Source: CAZNUM01 sp964539305
Lineage (GTDB): Bacteria > Fidelibacterota > Marinisomatia > Marinisomatales > TCS55
Assembly: GCA_964539305.1 (NCBI GenBank)
Contig: CAZIIM010000005.1
Location: forward strand, 24,102-88,101
Reading direction: 5' to 3'
DNA length: 64,000 bases
Shown: positions 41,401 to 50,250 of the stretch, piece by piece
How positions within the stretch are numbered: position 1 is the stretch's first letter
Layout of the letters: the number at the start of each line of letters is the position of its first letter
Notes under the pieces: model-generated
Told to the model about the DNA's origin: nothing
Seen by the model: only the letters and a program-made list of their open reading frames with translations
The model's database searches: none
Translations under genes and position numbers: made by a program

Positions 41401-42216
41401 GGGTTTGATGTTGGATGGCCGGGCTTATGCCCCTTTCACGTATAACGTGGAACGGCTGGTCCCGTGGCGGACCCTCACCGGGCGTCAGCATTTTTACCTG
41501 GATCATGAACTTTATTTGGCCTTTGGTGAAAATCTGCCTACTTACAAACCCTCACCCAAATGGGAAGCGTACAGCGATCTGCGGGAAACGCTGAAAAACG
41601 GGGAGGCCAAGGTGTTGAATTGCCTCACACCTCACGGCAAGTGGCACATTCATTCGACTTACGGAGACACGCTGCGTATGCTCACCCTTTCCCGTGGTTG
41701 TGAGCCCTGCTGGCTGAATGAACAGGATGCGGAAGAACTGGGGATTCAGGATAATGACTGGGTGGAAGTGTACAACGATCACGGTGTGTATTGTGCCCGN
41801 NNNNNNNNNNNNNNNNNNNNNNNNNNNNNNNNNNNNNNNNNNNNNNNNNNNNNNNNNNNNNNNNNNNNNNNNNNNNNNNNNNNNNNNNNNNNNNNNNNNT
41901 TCAGGATAATGACTGGGTGGAAGTGTACAACGATCACGGTGTGTATTGTGCCCGAGCGGTGGTGAGTTCACGGATTCCGAAGGGCGTGTGCATCGTCTAC
42001 CACGTGCCGGAGCGAACGGTGGGGATTCCCAAGTCCCAGGTTCGTGGAAATCGCCGTGCCGGTGGACACAACAGCTTTACCCGGATTCACCTGAAACCCA
42101 ATCTACTGGCCGGTGGCTATGGACAGTTTACTTACCATTTCAATTACTGGGGTCCCACAGCGCCGAACCGGGACACCCATGTGGTGGTGAAAAAGATGAC
42201 AAAAGTCGAGTTCTAG
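38441..42216 (+). CDS. narG: Respiratory nitrate reductase alpha subunit NarG (with assembly gap)
   Basis: The gene contains 100 N (41800-41899). The 55 bases before the gap (41745-41799) are repeated exactly after it (41900-41954); removing the N and one copy restores a single frame of about 1206 codons, the normal NarG length. The N-terminal [4Fe-4S] site is HGVNCTGGCSW with a later EPRGCQRG, and the molybdenum Asp lies in YDWYCDLPNASPE-W. The start MSWIEDVLSP carries no Tat signal, so the enzyme should face the cytoplasm. It reduces nitrate to nitrite at bis-MGD. Flanking genes are narC (14-base overlap) and, after a remnant insertion, narH. Confidence 0.95.
41800..41899. other. Assembly gap inside narG with overlapping contig ends
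   Basis: One hundred N. The flanks 41745-41799 and 41900-41954 are identical over 55 bases, which is what two contig ends from a k-mer-based assembler with k = 55 would look like when scaffolded without merging. Joining them removes 155 bases and puts narG back in frame, so no real sequence appears to be missing. Confidence 0.93.
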
Positions 42217-42245
42217 TCAAGACAGCTTTTTGGATGGAATTCATC

Positions 42246-42362
42246 ATGAAAGAAAAATTAATCAAACCAGAACTGGTTCACTCTTTACTTGAGGAAACAA
42301 ATGAACTCGCTTCGATTTTTATTTCCTCCAGAAAAACAATTCAGATAAAAAAGAAAAAATGA
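42246..42362 (+). pseudogene. C-terminal remnant of a four-helix-bundle (S23-type) gene
   Basis: A 38-codon open frame (starts KEKLIKPELVHSLLEETNELASIF, ends in a lysine run) between narG and narH. The sequence resembles the last helix of four-helix-bundle proteins of the 23S intervening-sequence family (pattern L-L-E-E-x-N-E-L-x-x-I-F). The other helices are absent. An AT-rich repeat follows directly. It breaks the otherwise tight nar operon, so it looks like a decayed insertion; a small functional peptide is less likely. Confidence 0.5.
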
Positions 42363-42375
42363 TCATGAATCATTT

Positions 42376-42413
42376 CTCAATCATAAATCATAAATCCCAA
42401 ATCATAAATCAAA
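42376..42413. repeat. Short AATCATAAATC tandem repeat before narH
   Basis: The unit AATCATAAATC or close variants (ATCATAAATCCC) occur three times in a row just upstream of narH, after the four-helix-bundle remnant. It has no spacer regularity of a CRISPR and is probably simple repeat or the end of the decayed insertion. Confidence 0.6.
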
Positions 42414-42423
42414 CGGTATCATA

Positions 42424-43980
42424 ATGGATGTTCGAGCACAAGTTTCAATGGTTTTTCACCTGGACAAATGTATTGGTTGTCACACCTGCTCCATTGCCTG
42501 TAAGAATCTCTGGACGGACCGCAAGGGTGCCGAGTACATGTGGTGGAACAATGTGGAAACCAAACCGGGGACCGGTTATCCCGGGAAATGGGAAGACCAG
42601 GAGATCTACAAAGGGGGCTGGGAAAAACGGAATGGAAGTATTGGTCTGAAAGGGGCCGGTAAACTGCGGGGACTGTTGAATATTTTTCATAACCCCCACC
42701 TGCCGGTCATTGATGACTATTACGAGCCCTTTACCTACAAATACCTGGATCTGATTGAATCACCAGCGGGGGATGATCAGCCCACGGCGAGGCCCGTTTC
42801 GCTGATTACCGGCAAGCCCATGGATATCATGATGGGCCCTAACTGGGATGATGACCTGAGTGGAACTCCCGATTACGCCCGCCAGGATCCCAATATGAAA
42901 GATCTCTCACCGGCTGAGCAGGAAGCCATGTTCCAGCTCCAACGGATGGCTTTTTTCTACCTGCCTCGGATTTGTAACCACTGCCTCAACCCCGCCTGTG
43001 TGGCCTCCTGTCCTTCCGGAGCCATTTACAAACGGGGAGAAGATGGTGTGGTCCTGATCAATCAGCAGGTCTGCCGGGCGTGGCGCATGTGTGTGACAGC
43101 CTGTCCGTACAAGAAATCCTATTTCAACTGGGACAGTGGCAAGTCGGAAAAGTGTATTCTGTGCTACCCGCGCCTGGAGGCCGGTTCCGCGCCTGCCTGT
43201 ATGCATTCCTGTGTAGGAAGAATCCGGTACCTGGGTGTGATGCTCTACGATGCGGACGAGATTAAAAATGCTGCCGCTGATTCGGAGGACGAACGGCAAT
43301 TAATCGATCAGCAGTTGAACATTTTACTGGATCCCTTTGATGAGCAGGTCATCGAAGCGGCCAAGCGGAATGGGGTTCCCGATTCCACCATCAAGGCGGC
43401 CCAGGATTCACCCGTATACAAATTTGTGAAAGAATGGAAACTCGCCCTGCCGTTGCACCCCGAATTCCGGACGCTGCCCATGCTGTTTTATGTTCCACCT
43501 CTCTTGCCGGTGATGGCCTCCATCAGCGAATCGGACCAGGGGGACCAGGCCAAGAAACTGGACCCCATCGCCAAGTTCTGGAATGATGGCTGGCTCTATG
43601 ACACCAGTACCGACAAGCTCTGGGGCACCATCGACCAAGCCCGTTTCCCCCTGAAATACATGGCCAGTTTGTTCAGCGCCGGTGATGTGGGGACGATTAA
43701 GGAGGTGCTGAAAAAACTGATGGCGGTTCGTGTGTACCGGCGCTGGAAAACAGTAGGCGACTTTGAAGAAGCCAAAGTAAAGACGGTCTTAAAAGAAACC
43801 AGTTTGACGCCGGAAATGGCTGATGCCATTTACAACTTAACCTCCCTGGCAAAATTCGATGAGCGTTTCGTAATTCCGCCCGCCCACCGGGAGCAGGCCA
43901 TCGAAATGCTGGAATTCACCGGCGATACCAAAGGCTCTACTGGCTTCGGATTTAAAGAGAAACCGGTGCGGGGATGGTAA
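42424..43980 (+). CDS. narH: Nitrate reductase beta subunit NarH
   Basis: 518 residues, normal length. It carries electrons from NarI to NarG through one [3Fe-4S] and three [4Fe-4S] centres. The motifs are CIGCHTCSIAC, CNHCLNPACVASC, CRAWRMCVTAC (with Trp replacing the second Cys, which marks the three-iron centre) and CILCYPR...CMHSC. The C-terminal part (RVYRRWKTVGDF and HREQAIEM) is also typical. Separated from narG by a remnant insertion of about 200 bases, it is followed after 39 bases by narJ. Confidence 0.96.
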   Translation: MDVRAQVSMVFHLDKCIGCHTCSIACKNLWTDRKGAEYMWWNNVETKPGTGYPGKWEDQEIYKGGWEKRNGSIGLKGAGKLRGLLNIFHNPHLPVIDDYYEPFTYKYLDLIESPAGDDQPTARPVSLITGKPMDIMMGPNWDDDLSGTPDYARQDPNMKDLSPAEQEAMFQLQRMAFFYLPRICNHCLNPACVASCPSGAIYKRGEDGVVLINQQVCRAWRMCVTACPYKKSYFNWDSGKSEKCILCYPRLEAGSAPACMHSCVGRIRYLGVMLYDADEIKNAAADSEDERQLIDQQLNILLDPFDEQVIEAAKRNGVPDSTIKAAQDSPVYKFVKEWKLALPLHPEFRTLPMLFYVPPLLPVMASISESDQGDQAKKLDPIAKFWNDGWLYDTSTDKLWGTIDQARFPLKYMASLFSAGDVGTIKEVLKKLMAVRVYRRWKTVGDFEEAKVKTVLKETSLTPEMADAIYNLTSLAKFDERFVIPPAHREQAIEMLEFTGDTKGSTGFGFKEKPVRGW

Positions 43981-44019
43981 TAACGGGATGGGAACTACTC
44001 AAATTGAAAGACAGCCATA

Positions 44020-44688
44020 ATGAAACCCTTTAATCACTATTTTGCATTAGCCGATTTGTTCGATTACCCGGACCAGACGTTTCCCCAACGGGTGCAGGCC
44101 ACCCAAACCTGCCTGGACCGGAAATTTCCTGCCGCAGCAACTGAGCTGCACCCCTTTACGGCGTATACCTCCCGGGCAACTTTAATTCAGATGGAGGAGG
44201 TGTACACCCGCTCCTTTGATGTTCAGGCGATTACGACTCTGGATATTGGCTATGTGCTGTTCGGGGATGATTACAAGCGGGGCCGGTTGCTGGTGCATCT
44301 GAACGAAGAACATCGTCTGGCCGGTGTGGATTGTAAAACCGAATTGGCGGATCATTTACCCAATGTGCTCCGATTGTTGGCCCGGATGGAAGACCCTACC
44401 CTCCGGGAGGAACTGGTGGTAAAAATAGTGGCGCCAGCCTTGGATAAGGTTATTTCCGAATTCGACCCCGAAAAGATTCAGCAGAAAAACAAAATTTACA
44501 AGAAACATCAGAAAACCCTAATTCAGCGATCTGAGGAGTACGGGACGATTTATCAATATCCGCTGAAAGCGTTGCACCTCATTTTGGCCACTAATTTTGA
44601 GCTCAAGCCGGCTGAACTTACAGTTCAGGGCTCGGATTTTCTGAATTCCGTGGGAAGCGAAATCAGGATCGAAGCAAACAACATTTAA
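44020..44688 (+). CDS. narJ: Nitrate reductase assembly chaperone NarJ
   Basis: 222 residues, all-helical, of the TorD/NarJ family. It helps load the Mo cofactor into NarG and is not part of the final complex. The N-terminus FALADLFDYPDQTFPQRVQ and the MEEVYTRSFDVQAITTLDIGYVLFGDDYKRG core match the family (Y-T-x-x-F-D and L-x-x-L-x-Y-x-L-F-G-D). Its place between narH and narI is standard. The C-terminal region after residue 150 is more lysine-rich than in the E. coli protein. Confidence 0.9.
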   Translation: MKPFNHYFALADLFDYPDQTFPQRVQATQTCLDRKFPAAATELHPFTAYTSRATLIQMEEVYTRSFDVQAITTLDIGYVLFGDDYKRGRLLVHLNEEHRLAGVDCKTELADHLPNVLRLLARMEDPTLREELVVKIVAPALDKVISEFDPEKIQQKNKIYKKHQKTLIQRSEEYGTIYQYPLKALHLILATNFELKPAELTVQGSDFLNSVGSEIRIEANNI

Positions 44689-44704
44689 TCCGAAAGGAAT
44701 GGTC

Positions 44705-45433
44705 ATGACGACACTGGATAATTTTCTTTTCATCACCCTGCCTTATCTGGCGCTGGTTGTGTTTCTGATCGGAAGTATCTACCGGTACCGGGTGGTGAAA
44801 TTCAGCTATTCATCCCTCTCTTCCCAGTTCCTGGAGGGGAGACAGCTTTTCTGGGGGGTGGCTCCCTTTCACTGGGGAATTTTATTCTTGTTTTTCGGTC
44901 ATATTACGGCCCTGCTCATTCCCAGATCGGTCCTGGCGTTTAACAGCGTCCCGGCACGTCTGCTTGTACTGGAAGTCACCGCCTTCGCTTTTGGATTGAT
45001 CGTTCTCTTTGGACTGGTCTTACTCTTTGTACGCCGCACCACCAAACCGCGCATCAAGGCGGTCACGTCCCACATGGACTATTTCATCGAAGGACTGCTG
45101 ATTGTGGAGGTTATTTTAGGTCTGCTGGTGGCGCTCACGGTCCGGTGGGGTTCCTCCTGGTTTGCGGCGGTCTTGACTCCCTACCTCCGTTCCATTCTAA
45201 TTTTCCAACCGGATATTGCCGCCGTGAGCGCTCTCCCCTGGCTGGTGAAACTGCACATTGTCGGTGCCTTTCTGGTGATGGGCCTGATCCCGTTCTCACG
45301 CTTGGTTCACTTGCTGGTGGTTCCCCTGCACTATTTATGGCGTCCTTACCAACGGGTGATCTGGAACATTTCCCGGAAGAAGGTGCGGAATCCCAAGACG
45401 GAATGGACGTTCACCCAACCTCGCAATAATTAA
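44705..45433 (+). CDS. narI: Nitrate reductase gamma subunit NarI (cytochrome b)
   Basis: About 242 residues from the ATG at 44705, which has a better spaced SD (AAAGGA) than the ATG at 44699. Five membrane helices hold two b-type haems; histidine candidates lie in PFHWGILFLFFGH, KLHIVGAFL and LVHLLVVPLHYLWRP. It oxidises quinol on the periplasmic side and passes electrons to NarH. Gene order after narJ and before narK is as expected; the C-terminal tail (NPKTEWTFTQPRNN) is cytoplasmic. Confidence 0.93.
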   Translation: MTTLDNFLFITLPYLALVVFLIGSIYRYRVVKFSYSSLSSQFLEGRQLFWGVAPFHWGILFLFFGHITALLIPRSVLAFNSVPARLLVLEVTAFAFGLIVLFGLVLLFVRRTTKPRIKAVTSHMDYFIEGLLIVEVILGLLVALTVRWGSSWFAAVLTPYLRSILIFQPDIAAVSALPWLVKLHIVGAFLVMGLIPFSRLVHLLVVPLHYLWRPYQRVIWNISRKKVRNPKTEWTFTQPRNN

Positions 45434-45454
45434 TTAACCAACATAGACAGGAAT

Positions 45455-46738
45455 ATGGAAATGACAGTTACAGGCAATCCCAGGAAGGGGCTGATTGGAA
45501 CCACCCTGGGTTTCTTTTTCGGATTTGCGGCTGTTTCGCTTTACGGCCCCACGGCCAAACTTTTAAAAGAATCGATGGAATTAAACGCGGCCCTGGTAGG
45601 GTTGCTGGTAGCCATTCCTTCCCTTTCAGGTTCGCTGTTGCGAATTCCCTTCGGGGCCTGGGTGGACACTACCGGCGGGAAAAAGCCCTTCACCATTTTA
45701 ATGCTGCTTTCGGTGGTCGGTCTCGGGGGCGTGAGCGGGATACTGTATTTCTTTTATCCGGATCACATGACACCCCAACTCTATCCGGTGATCCTGTTCT
45801 TCGGCTTTCTCAGCGGGTGTGGGATTGCCACCTTCTCTGTGGGAATCGGTCAGACCTCCTACTGGTTCCCCCAGAAAGAGCAGGGGAATGCCCTGGGGAT
45901 TTACGCCGGTGTAGGGAATCTGGCGCCGGGAATGTTCTCCCTGATCCTACCCCTGTTTCTTCAGCAGTTCGGACTCATCTCCGCCTATATGGCCTGGTGG
46001 TTATTCCTGATCATCGGTACAATCCTGTTCCTGATCGTCGGCAGTAATGCCTACTATTTTCAGCTCGTCCAGGGAGGGATGGACAAGGAAGCAGCGGTGG
46101 CGGAGGCCAAAGAACTGGGTCAGGAGATTTTCCCCACTGGTTCCCTAATGGAAAGCCTGAAAAAATCCGCCTCCAAACTGAGTACCTGGGGACTGGTGGT
46201 GGTGTATTTCACCACGTTCGGCGGTTTTATTGCCCTTACCGCCTGGTTCCCCACTTACTGGGGACTGTATTACAAAATGTCCGCCGTGATTGCCGGGACG
46301 TTAACGGCAGTTTATTCACTCCTCACTTCCATTATTCGGGTATTTGGAGGGAAACTCTCAGATAAGCTGGGTGGTGAAAAAGTGGCCATTTACAGTCTTA
46401 CCATATTGCTGGTGGGTGCCCTGATCATTACCATTTCCCAGAACCTGGTTATTTCTCTGATTGCCGCTGTCATCATGGCGGTTGGGATGGGAGTGGCCAA
46501 TGCAGCCGTCTTTAAACTGGTACCGGCCTACGTACCGGAAGCGGTAGGGGGTGCTGCCGGCTGGGTTGGTGGCCTCGGCGCCTTCGGTGGATTTGCCATT
46601 CCGCCTGCCATGGGTTATATTGCGGACCAGATGGGGCTCATTGGTTATGCCCGCGGGTTCATGATCTTCATTGTCCTGGCCCTGATCTGCCTGGGTGTGG
46701 TTTACAAACTCCATTCCCAGAGAGTTGTTGAAAAATAA
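45455..46738 (+). CDS. narK: Nitrate/nitrite transporter NarK (MFS)
   Basis: 427 residues (start ATG 45455; ATG 45461 is equally possible) with 12 membrane helices. The nitrate signature motifs AGVGNLAPGMFSLILP and GWVGGLGAFGGFAIPP are present in the two halves, as is the MFS loop GAWVDTTGGKKPF. It takes up nitrate or exchanges it for nitrite for the cytoplasm-facing NarG. Coding follows narI by 21 bases and precedes a porin gene by 15. Confidence 0.93.
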   Translation: MEMTVTGNPRKGLIGTTLGFFFGFAAVSLYGPTAKLLKESMELNAALVGLLVAIPSLSGSLLRIPFGAWVDTTGGKKPFTILMLLSVVGLGGVSGILYFFYPDHMTPQLYPVILFFGFLSGCGIATFSVGIGQTSYWFPQKEQGNALGIYAGVGNLAPGMFSLILPLFLQQFGLISAYMAWWLFLIIGTILFLIVGSNAYYFQLVQGGMDKEAAVAEAKELGQEIFPTGSLMESLKKSASKLSTWGLVVVYFTTFGGFIALTAWFPTYWGLYYKMSAVIAGTLTAVYSLLTSIIRVFGGKLSDKLGGEKVAIYSLTILLVGALIITISQNLVISLIAAVIMAVGMGVANAAVFKLVPAYVPEAVGGAAGWVGGLGAFGGFAIPPAMGYIADQMGLIGYARGFMIFIVLALICLGVVYKLHSQRVVEK

Positions 46739-46753
46739 ACCCGGGAGTTGGAA

Positions 46754-47992
46754 GTGAAAAAATCGGTTTTCCTTGGGCTTATGATTTTGTTTAGTATGTC
46801 CGGCTATGTGGTCGGACAGGAATCAGAGACCTGGAAATTCTCCGGTGAAGTGCGTCACCGCTTTGAGGTGGATGATAAAGATTTTAACAGTAACGTCAAT
46901 CCCTACTATTATAATTACCTTCGCAGCCGATTAGGTATGACATTTAAGCCTCTAGAAGATGTCACTGTTTTTTTCCAAATTCAAGATTCCCGGATTATGG
47001 GAGAAGAATTAAGTACCCTAGCCGATGGTAGCGCCGACCAACTGGATTTGCACCAGGCTTATTTTAAGGTGGAAAATCTCTTTTCGTTACCGGCGGATGT
47101 ACAGGTGGGCCGTATGGAGGTTAATCTGGGTCCTCAGCGCTTTGTGGGGGCAGTAAACTGGCACAATATTGGTCGCAGCTTTGACGGTGTTATCTTGACG
47201 ATCCATACCAAAAGATTTGTCTCCAAATTTTTTAACATGAAAGAAAAAGAACAGTTAGCTCAGGGCGATTCTGGTGATAAAAATGTAATTGGGAATTACA
47301 CTGATTTCAAATTGATCGACAATTATGTAACCCAGGCGTTTCTAATCTGGCAGAAAACAATTCCCAGTGATGAACTCAGTCGCTTTACCACCGGGTTTTA
47401 TGTGCAGGGTAAACGGGGTAGTTTTGATCATACCCTGGAAGGGGCCTACCAGACTGGTAAGATTACACCCCCGTATTTAAATGTAACTCAGAATGCTGCT
47501 GCCTATTTTGTCGCTTTCAATGGGGGTTATACCTTTATGAGTTTGGGTGCCAAGCCTTGGATTTCCCTGGGGGTGGCTTATATAAGTGGCGATGATGATT
47601 TTGGGGATGGTACGTTTAAAGTATTTGACACCATGTATTCCACAAATCACAAATATTATGGTTCAATGGATTACTTTACTAATCTTCCGATCCATACGAA
47701 CCTACGCGGTCTGGTGGACAGTCATGTAAAATTTGCTTTGGTTCCAATTACCAGAACTAAAGCCATCTTGGCTGTCCATAATTTTAAATCGGCCGAGAAG
47801 TACACACTTTCAGATAATTCCACCGCCACTGATTTTGGGAATGAAATTGATTTGACCCTGAAACACCAGTACAACAGCAGTTTTTCCATCGTAGCGGGAC
47901 TGTCTTATTTTACTCCCGGTGAAATCTTCAAGAAAACCAAAGGGCAGGATGCCTCTACCTGGTTTTTCCTCATGAGCAGCGTGAAATTTTAA
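46754..47992 (+). CDS. Outer-membrane porin of the alginate-export type
   Basis: About 412 residues from GTG 46754 (SD GGGAG; TTG 46748 is the alternative). Signal peptide KKSVFLGLMILFSMSGYVVG. The barrel pattern opens with WKFSGEVRHRFE, then YYYNYLRSRLGMTFKPLEDVTVFFQIQDSRI, DLHQAYFKV, VQVGRMEVNLGPQRFVGAVNW and ends LMSSVKF with a terminal Phe. The Alginate_exp/porin family moves anions or oligosaccharides. As the last gene of the nar operon it could pass nitrate; the homologous placement of another porin in front of the ttr-like genes supports a role in acceptor entry. This is inference. Confidence 0.8.
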   Translation: MKKSVFLGLMILFSMSGYVVGQESETWKFSGEVRHRFEVDDKDFNSNVNPYYYNYLRSRLGMTFKPLEDVTVFFQIQDSRIMGEELSTLADGSADQLDLHQAYFKVENLFSLPADVQVGRMEVNLGPQRFVGAVNWHNIGRSFDGVILTIHTKRFVSKFFNMKEKEQLAQGDSGDKNVIGNYTDFKLIDNYVTQAFLIWQKTIPSDELSRFTTGFYVQGKRGSFDHTLEGAYQTGKITPPYLNVTQNAAAYFVAFNGGYTFMSLGAKPWISLGVAYISGDDDFGDGTFKVFDTMYSTNHKYYGSMDYFTNLPIHTNLRGLVDSHVKFALVPITRTKAILAVHNFKSAEKYTLSDNSTATDFGNEIDLTLKHQYNSSFSIVAGLSYFTPGEIFKKTKGQDASTWFFLMSSVKF

Positions 47993-48101
47993 GCGCTTCG
48001 ACTTTTCCGTCCCCCGGCGGTCATTTTATAATAAACTGTTTTGTTTCCTTTCCCGGCGCCCGTAGACTCCCCGCCTGAATCACCTTAAAACGAGTACAAC
48101 C

Positions 48102-48779
48102 ATGTTAGATTTAAAAAAATTACAGCAGGATGATCCGTTAAAACGGATGGTAGAAAAACAGACGGATCAGGAGGAGCTGTCCCCCATGAACCCGCCCGAC
48201 GCTTATTCGCCCCCGGGGCTGGAAACGGTTCCCTATGAAGACCTCCCCCCTGTATTAAAGAGGCTGGTGGATGATCACAAAGTATGCCAGAAAAAACTGG
48301 AAGCTTTCGAAAATGTCCTGATCAAGTTGAAACAAGCCGGACTGAAACCTGATCGGGATGTGGATGGGCAGCTTAGGGACTTTTTTCAGTTTTTGGACGA
48401 GCGCATTCTTTTACACAATTTAAAAGAGGAAAAAGTATTATTTCCGCTTTTGCAGGAGCGCTTGTTAGCTGAAGGGGAGCACAGCCAGGGGCGATTTCCA
48501 AAGACAGCGGTGGATATTCTGGAAGATGACCACATTAAAACCATTCAGTTGGCGGCAGTGACCTTTAACTTGCTGGGCCTGGCGGCCCGCCTGCCAGATG
48601 CTCCTTCCCGGGCCCTGACTTTGGACGCTGCTTTGGAACAGGGCAAAGCCCTGGTGGAATTATTACGTCTCCATATTTTCCGGGAGGATAATGTTGTTTT
48701 TCCTCTGGCCATAAAACACATTTCCGAGAAAGAACTTCAGGCCATGGAGGCAGCACTGGAAAAATATGATCACCTTTAA
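48102..48779 (+). CDS. Hemerythrin-like (HHE) domain protein
   Basis: 225 residues, cytoplasmic. The four-helix HHE core has histidines and glutamates at the expected places: DDHKVCQK, LLHNLKEEKVLFP, LEDDHIKT, and LLRLHIFREDNVVFP. The first 45 residues are a Pro-rich lead (NPPDAYSPPGLE). Such proteins bind oxygen or NO at a di-iron centre, or act in iron-sulfur repair. It stands alone behind the nar operon, which fits NO or nitrite stress, but no operon link is visible. The second histidine of the first H-x3-H pair seems replaced by Asn, so the site is incomplete by strict rule. Confidence 0.8.
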   Translation: MLDLKKLQQDDPLKRMVEKQTDQEELSPMNPPDAYSPPGLETVPYEDLPPVLKRLVDDHKVCQKKLEAFENVLIKLKQAGLKPDRDVDGQLRDFFQFLDERILLHNLKEEKVLFPLLQERLLAEGEHSQGRFPKTAVDILEDDHIKTIQLAAVTFNLLGLAARLPDAPSRALTLDAALEQGKALVELLRLHIFREDNVVFPLAIKHISEKELQAMEAALEKYDHL

Positions 48780-48932
48780 GAGGTGAACGTTTTCGGTCCG
48801 TGCTAAAGACCCTTTTTTGTAAACTTTAATTTTCATCGAATGTTTATTGGTATATTTAAAATACGATTTTAGTTTCCAATGATGGGAAAAAACGGAATCT
48901 TTTTATTCTATTTTCAATAAAATGAAACCGTA

Positions 48933-49583
48933 ATGTCACCTGAAAAAAAGCCGTCTGAGACTCCAACCTGGGGAGAAGAACTGGCCAACAGCATTAGCCA
49001 CGGAGTTGCTTTGGGCGGGGCGATTGCCGTTACACCTATTTTAATTCTGGTGGCCGTCCGACACGGCAGTATCATTGGAATTGTTGCCGCCGGTGTTTTC
49101 GGTGCTTCCATGATTCTTATGTACCTCATGTCTACACTGTATCACTCCTTACCCGAGAGCAGGGCGAAATACATTTTCAATCTGCTGGATCATTGTGCCA
49201 TCTATGTTTTAATTGCCGGGACTTACACGCCCTTTACCTTATTGGTCCTGAAAGGTGGCTGGGGCTGGACCATGTTTGGGGTGATCTGGGGCCTGGCAAT
49301 TGCCGGGATTGTTTTTAAACTGATTGCCCGCCTGAAATTTCCCGTTCTTTCCACCATCATCTATGTCCTGATGGGCTGGGTCGTGGTGGTTGCCATAAAG
49401 CCTCTGTGGGAACAATTGCCGCTGGGCGGGTTGGTTTGGCTGGGTGCCGGTGGTCTTTCCTACATGACCGGCGTCATTTTCTTTGCAACAGAAAAACTAC
49501 CTTATAATCACCTGATTTGGCATATATTGGTCCTGGCAGGAACCGCCTTTCATTTTGTTGCTGTTATTAAATATGCCATTTGA
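48933..49583 (+). CDS. Hemolysin III-family (PAQR-like) membrane protein
   Basis: 216 residues, seven membrane helices. Family marks: ELANSISHGVALGGAI at the start, STLYHSLPESRAKYIFNLLDHCAIYVLIAGTYTPF in the middle, and FFATEKLPYNHLIWHILVLAGTAFHFVAV at the end; these include the Ser, Asp and three His that form the metal site of the PAQR fold. Bacterial members are of unknown physiological role, although the name comes from hemolysis in Bacillus cereus. There is no clear functional link to neighbours. Confidence 0.9.
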   Translation: MSPEKKPSETPTWGEELANSISHGVALGGAIAVTPILILVAVRHGSIIGIVAAGVFGASMILMYLMSTLYHSLPESRAKYIFNLLDHCAIYVLIAGTYTPFTLLVLKGGWGWTMFGVIWGLAIAGIVFKLIARLKFPVLSTIIYVLMGWVVVVAIKPLWEQLPLGGLVWLGAGGLSYMTGVIFFATEKLPYNHLIWHILVLAGTAFHFVAVIKYAI

Positions 49584-49633
49584 AAGTGAAGAGCGGCATT
49601 GAGCCTTAATTAAAAATCACCAGGGGGAGGAAA

Positions 49634-50143
49634 ATGTTCTTTTTTAAACCTATTCATCTGGTTGCGTCCTTGTGTTTGACCGGATTTCTTTTCACACTGG
49701 GCTGCGGGCCAGCACCTGCTCCAGATGGGAAAGCCTTTATCCAGTGGGTCAGAGAGCAAGCCCTGGAAATGAAAAACCCCGACTCTGGTCTGTCTCCGGA
49801 AAATTTGTCAACCCTCCCAGAAGCTATTGGAGCCAGTTTCGGTAAGGGAAGCTATTCCGCCGATTTACCCCCCGGAGAAAAAACATTTCGAATGCAGTCC
49901 ACGGAAGTGATGGATGGTGCCCTGGCCCGGGCGGGAATTGAAACTTTTCTGCTGGATTTTAGAACCGTCAAAGCAGAATCGCCTGCTGCCCGCTGGCTCC
50001 AACAGCCCAGGGAATGGGTGGCCCAGGATGCCCAGGCGATGCTTGTTCCTGCCAAAGCCTTTGATCTCGTATATTTTGTAAACACGATTAACCGTTCACA
50101 GCCAAGTGTTCTTGCGCTTCGACGCTTCCAATCGGTGAAATGA
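49634..50143 (+). pseudogene. Lipoprotein remnant of an erythromycin-esterase-like protein with the catalytic core deleted
   Basis: 169 residues. A lipobox-like FTLGC ends a short signal, so it may be lipid-anchored. Residues about 33-72 (FIQWVREQALEMKNP, LPEAIGASFG) resemble the start of erythromycin-esterase-like proteins, and residues about 95-165 (GALARAGIETFLLDFR, ARWLQQPREW, FDLVYFVNT) resemble their C-terminal end. The middle of about 250 residues, which carries the catalytic His and Glu in that family, is missing, while the frame remains open. This looks like an internal deletion; a short but expressed protein is possible. Assembly error cannot be ruled out from sequence. Confidence 0.6.
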
Positions 50144-50250
50144 GAGAATTAATTAAGGTGTCATGGAGAAGCGTGCTAAAATAGTATTAAATTAGTACTG
50201 ATTAAAAAGGGGTTCGTATCCACACAATTGGTAAAATTTTAAAGTATTGA

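Noticed and set aside
41745..41954. A genuine 55-bp direct repeat within narG
   Set aside because: It flanks exactly 100 N and restores the gene when collapsed; this is an assembly artefact.
42376..42413. A CRISPR-like array
   Set aside because: Units are short AT-rich simple repeats with no spacers of regular length and no cas genes nearby.
50205..50225. A tRNA T-arm-like GGTTCGTATCC
   Set aside because: No acceptor stem, D-arm or anticodon arm can be folded around it.
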